Part shown: positions 19,020 through 21,829 of the stretch, piece after piece
Layout: the number at the start of each line of letters is the position of its first letter
Numbering within the stretch: position 1 is the first letter of the stretch
DNA from: Pseudomonadota bacterium
GTDB lineage: Bacteria; Pseudomonadota; Gammaproteobacteria; Steroidobacterales; Steroidobacteraceae
Direction: 5' to 3'
DNA length: 21,829 nt
Assembly (NCBI GenBank): GCA_016703895.1
Contig: JADJBE010000018.1
Location: 1-21,829 of the forward strand
Notes under the pieces: model-generated
Database searches by the model: none
Told to the model about the DNA's origin: nothing
The model's input: only the letters and a program-made list of their open reading frames with translations
Position numbers and translations under genes: made by a program

Positions 19020-21375
19020 ATGGAACTCAAGCCCTTCCAGCGCACCGCGCTCGATACGCTGGCCACCTACCTGAACGCGCGCGCACACTGGCGAATCCCG
19101 GAACAAGCCTTCCATTGAAAGCTGGCGCAACCGTGACACGCCGCAGACGCCGCCGCCGTATCGCACCATCACCGGCTTGCCAGGGGTTCCCAACGTCTGC
19201 CTGCGGCTGCCCACGGGCGGCGGCAAAACGCTGCTGGCCGCGCATACCGTGGCCGTTGCGGGGCGCCACTTTTTGGAGCGCGATTATCCCGTGGTGTTGT
19301 GGATGGTGCCGACCAACACCATTCGCGTGCAGACCGCCGAAGCACTCAAGAAGCCGGGACACCCCTACCGCGCGGCGCTCGATGATGCATTTGACGGGCG
19401 CGTGTCGGTGTTCGATGCAAGCGAGATTGCCCAAATTCGGCCGCAAGACCTCACGGAGCGCGTGACGGTCATCGTCATCACCATTCAGAGCCTACGCACC
19501 ACCAACACCGACGGCCGCAAGGCTTACGCGCATTCGGAAAACTTCGAACCGCACTTCGCGCACATCCCCGCCGACACGGCAGGGCTGGAGCGCGCAGAGA
19601 ACGGCGGCATCAAGTTTTCTTTCGTCAATCTCATGGCGTTTCACCGGCCGTTGGTCATCGTGGACGAAGCGCACAAGGCCGGCACGGCGCTGTCATTCGA
19701 CACATTGGCCGCGCTGCGGCCTGCCTGCATTGTCGAATTCACCGCCACACCGAACACCGACCCGCGCAGCGGCAGCAACGTCCTTTATCGCGCCTCCGCC
19801 GCCCAGGTGAAGGCCGCGCAAATGATTAAGCTGCCTATCGTCCTGACGGAGCATCCCGACTGGCGCGCGGCCGTTCACGACGCTATCGAGACGCGGGCGC
19901 GGCTGGCGGAAACGGCTAAAGCCGATCCGCGCTATATCCGCCCACTCACGCTGTTCCAGGCGCAGGACAAAGGCCAGGAAGTCACCGTAGAGGTGCTTAA
20001 GCAATTCCTCATCGAGAACGAGAACATCCCCGCAGAGAAAATTCCCGGTGGATTTCATCATCACGGTTGAGGCCCTAAGGAAGGCTGGGACTGCTCTTTC
20101 GCCTATGTGCTTTGCTCCGTGGCCAACATCGGCAGCGCGACCGACATCGAGCAGTTTTTGGCCGTGTGGCGAATGCCCTACGCCGAGAAGCGCAGCCAGG
20201 CGGCGTTGAACCGCGCCTATGCCCACGTCTCCAGCCCGCGTTTTGGCGAGGGCGCGAAAGCCCTCACCGATACGCTGGTGGAGAAAATGGGCTTTGAGCC
20301 GGACGAAGCCGCAGGCGTGATTGAGCAGCGGCAAGCCCCCCTTCCCGGCCTCGACAACAACGGCGACCTGTTCGCGCGCGTTCCTGTGTTGCTGGAAACC
20401 TTGGACGCGGCGCCCGACTTGTCCGGGCTGGCGCCGGAGATTGCCGAGCGCGTCCAGGTGGAGACGCGCGACGACGGCACGGTGACGGTGACCGTTAAAG
20501 GCGAGATTCCCCAGGAGCTGGAGCAACGCCTTGTCGCCACCATATTCGCCATTCACGAGAACGCCGAACGCTGGGAAGTGGACTTGCGCGGCGAGAAGGT
20601 GATTTACAAGCACCTGGAGCAGAGCGCGCAACTCGACATTGGCTTGCTCAAACTCGACTGGACGGACTTGCAGTTGTCGCGCTGGCTCGACAAGGAATGC
20701 CGGCAGCCCGACGTGACGCAGCCCGTGCTATTGGAATTCTGCCGCAAGACCGTGGCCTATCTCACGACGACGCGCGGCGTCGCGTTGAATGACTTGCTGC
20801 GCTTCAAATTCCAGCTTGCCAAGGCCGTGCAGCAGAAAGTTGCGGCCTACCGTCAGCAGGCTTTCGCGGCGAACTATCAAACGTTCCTGTTTGGCGCCCA
20901 GGCTCAGGTGACCACGAGTTTTGCCGACGGCTTCGCGTTCGATAATCGCCCCTACCCTGCGGCCTGGTTCTACAGTGGCGCGCTGCAATTCAAGAAACAC
21001 TTTTTCGGCGGCGTGGGCGAGTTGAAAGCCAGCGGCGAAGAATTCGAGTGCGCCAAGCTGCTCGATGCAGCGCCACAGGTGAAGTTTTGGATTCGCAATC
21101 TCTCCCAGAAGCCCGATACATCCTTTTGGCTCCAGACCTCGACCGACCGTTTCTATCCTGACTTCGTGGCCATGCTGCAAGACGGCCGGCTGTTCGCCGT
21201 GGAATACAAGGGCGAACCCTACGTTACGAACGACGACAGCCGCGAAAAGACCAACCTTGGCGAACTGTGGGCGGGCAACAGCGGCGGCAAGGCCGTGTTT
21301 CTCATGGCCGAGAAGCAGGACAAGAAAGGCCGCAGCCTGAAAGAGCAGATTGCCGCCGCTGTTGCTCCTGGTTGA
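19020..21375 (+). pseudogene. res: Type III R-M restriction subunit (Res), frameshifted and internally deleted
   Basis: Starts at ATG 19020 with MELKPFQRTALDTLATYL after an AGGAG site overlapping the end of mod, then shifts frame near 19085-19110. The next piece holds helicase motif I LPTGGGKT, motif II VDEAHK and TATP, up to about 20047. There ~20-25 codons plus the frame are lost, judging from the usual spacing to FIITVEAL-K-EGWDCSFAYV. The last piece (20077-21375) carries the endonuclease motif PDFVAMLQ...AVEYKG (PD-ExK). Motif VI reads QFLAVWRMPYA where the family has Q-x-L-G-R-V-x-R-M-P-Y-A, so the GR pair is reduced by one codon. The protein should be inactive. Confidence 0.85.
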
Positions 21376-21378
21376 CGC

Positions 21379-21738
21379 CTACCGAAAAGCTGGAATCTGC
21401 GAAGGAAGTCCGACGCGCATGAAGTAGCGAGCGAAGGACTGAGAGAAATGCTCCAGGAACGGGGAATCGAGCCGAAGTCGTTCGCCAAGGCCTTCGGCCA
21501 ACTTCTCCAAATATGCGGGCGGGAGGCTAAAGATTTGGCCGAAATCGACCACGAGCGTGCTGGTATTGTCTTCAGGGTTTGACGGACTGCCCAGCAAGTG
21601 AAGACCCACGACGCGGCCTTGACGAACGTTCTCCCATTCTTTGAGAGATCTTGTATTTATCGTTGACGCTGGTGAATCCGCTGAGAAATGCGCAGGGCAC
21701 AACGCGACAAGTTCGACTTTTCCATTTACGAGGTCCAC
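21379..21738 (-). CDS. Hypothetical protein, possibly missing its N-terminus
   Basis: From a GTG at 21738 the minus strand encodes 119 residues that look genuinely coding: RSLKEWENVRQGRVVGLHLLG, LVVDFGQIFSLPPAYLEKLAEGLGERL, and SPFLEHFSQSFARYFMRVGLP. It converges on res with 3 bp between their ends. Upstream, a neighbouring minus frame also reads plausibly (AVEDIDLAQLTLIVITQS, about 21720-21790), so a one-base shift may split a longer gene. The family is not recognised. Confidence 0.5.
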   Translation of the reverse strand: MDLVNGKVELVALCPAHFSADSPASTINTRSLKEWENVRQGRVVGLHLLGSPSNPEDNTSTLVVDFGQIFSLPPAYLEKLAEGLGERLRLDSPFLEHFSQSFARYFMRVGLPSQIPAFR

Positions 21739-21829
21739 AGCTCTGCGTGATGACGATTAGTGTCAACTGGGCAAGGTCGATATCCTCTACAGCGCCAGCG
21801 CCTGCAGCTCCGAAGTCCGCTCAAACTTC

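Noticed and set aside
19693..20631. 312-codon minus-strand frame opposite res
   Set aside because: Long antisense frames are common in GC-rich coding DNA; the plus strand has unmistakable helicase motifs here.

Overview
The window reads as part of a GC-rich proteobacterial plasmid (beta- or gammaproteobacterial in style; the host cannot be named from sequence alone). The evidence is a RepA-family replication initiator followed by an iteron-type origin, a MobQ-type relaxase next to an IncQ-like oriT core, a VirD4/TraG-type coupling protein with a TraD-like accessory protein, and a serine resolvase with a candidate res site. Mating-pair-formation genes are not present in the window, so the plasmid looks mobilizable unless they lie outside it.

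Layout. 1-1400: the tail of an unknown small gene overlaps repA, followed by oriV with four CGCGGAAACACCACACC iterons, an AT-rich stretch and a DnaA-box-like site. 1894-5455 (minus strand): a tightly packed operon of traD-like gene, traG/virD4-like gene and three small cysteine-rich, zinc-ribbon-like genes. 5456-5937: the divergent control region holding the oriT core and stem-loops. 5938-8294: the relaxase and a small unknown gene. 8283-10329: an apparent cargo insert bracketed by a 34-bp direct repeat with one mismatch. It holds a ~255-bp Tn3-like element with terminal inverted repeats but no transposase, a secreted Cys-rich protein, and a secreted Sel1-repeat protein overlapping it. 10330-11998: small plasmid genes, including one with a probable early nonsense codon, a zinc-ribbon protein, a DUF3768 protein with a strong terminator, and a hypothetical.

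12000-15720: an exopolysaccharide-type island of a Wzy/O-antigen-ligase-like membrane protein (minus) diverging from an ExoZ-like acyltransferase and a secreted clan GH-A glycosidase. Both island edges appear to cut into backbone coding sequence. 15672-16505 (minus): three small genes (TM protein, MORN-like protein, small membrane protein). 16551-17420: res-like site, WGR-domain protein and serine resolvase, with overlapping reading frames. 17459-21375: a Type III restriction-modification locus (mod, res) that is clearly recognisable but broken by many small indels and probable deletions. 21379-21738 (minus): a hypothetical gene.

As a whole this is a backbone for replication, mobilization and multimer resolution that has accumulated cargo: a secreted-protein pair, polysaccharide genes and a decaying R-M system. 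The least explained parts are the secreted Cys-rich/Sel1 pair with its bracketing repeats, an AT-rich ATAATCTTATA module found three times, an ADP-ribosyltransferase-like segment inside the relaxase, and the zinc-ribbon gene cluster behind the coupling protein.
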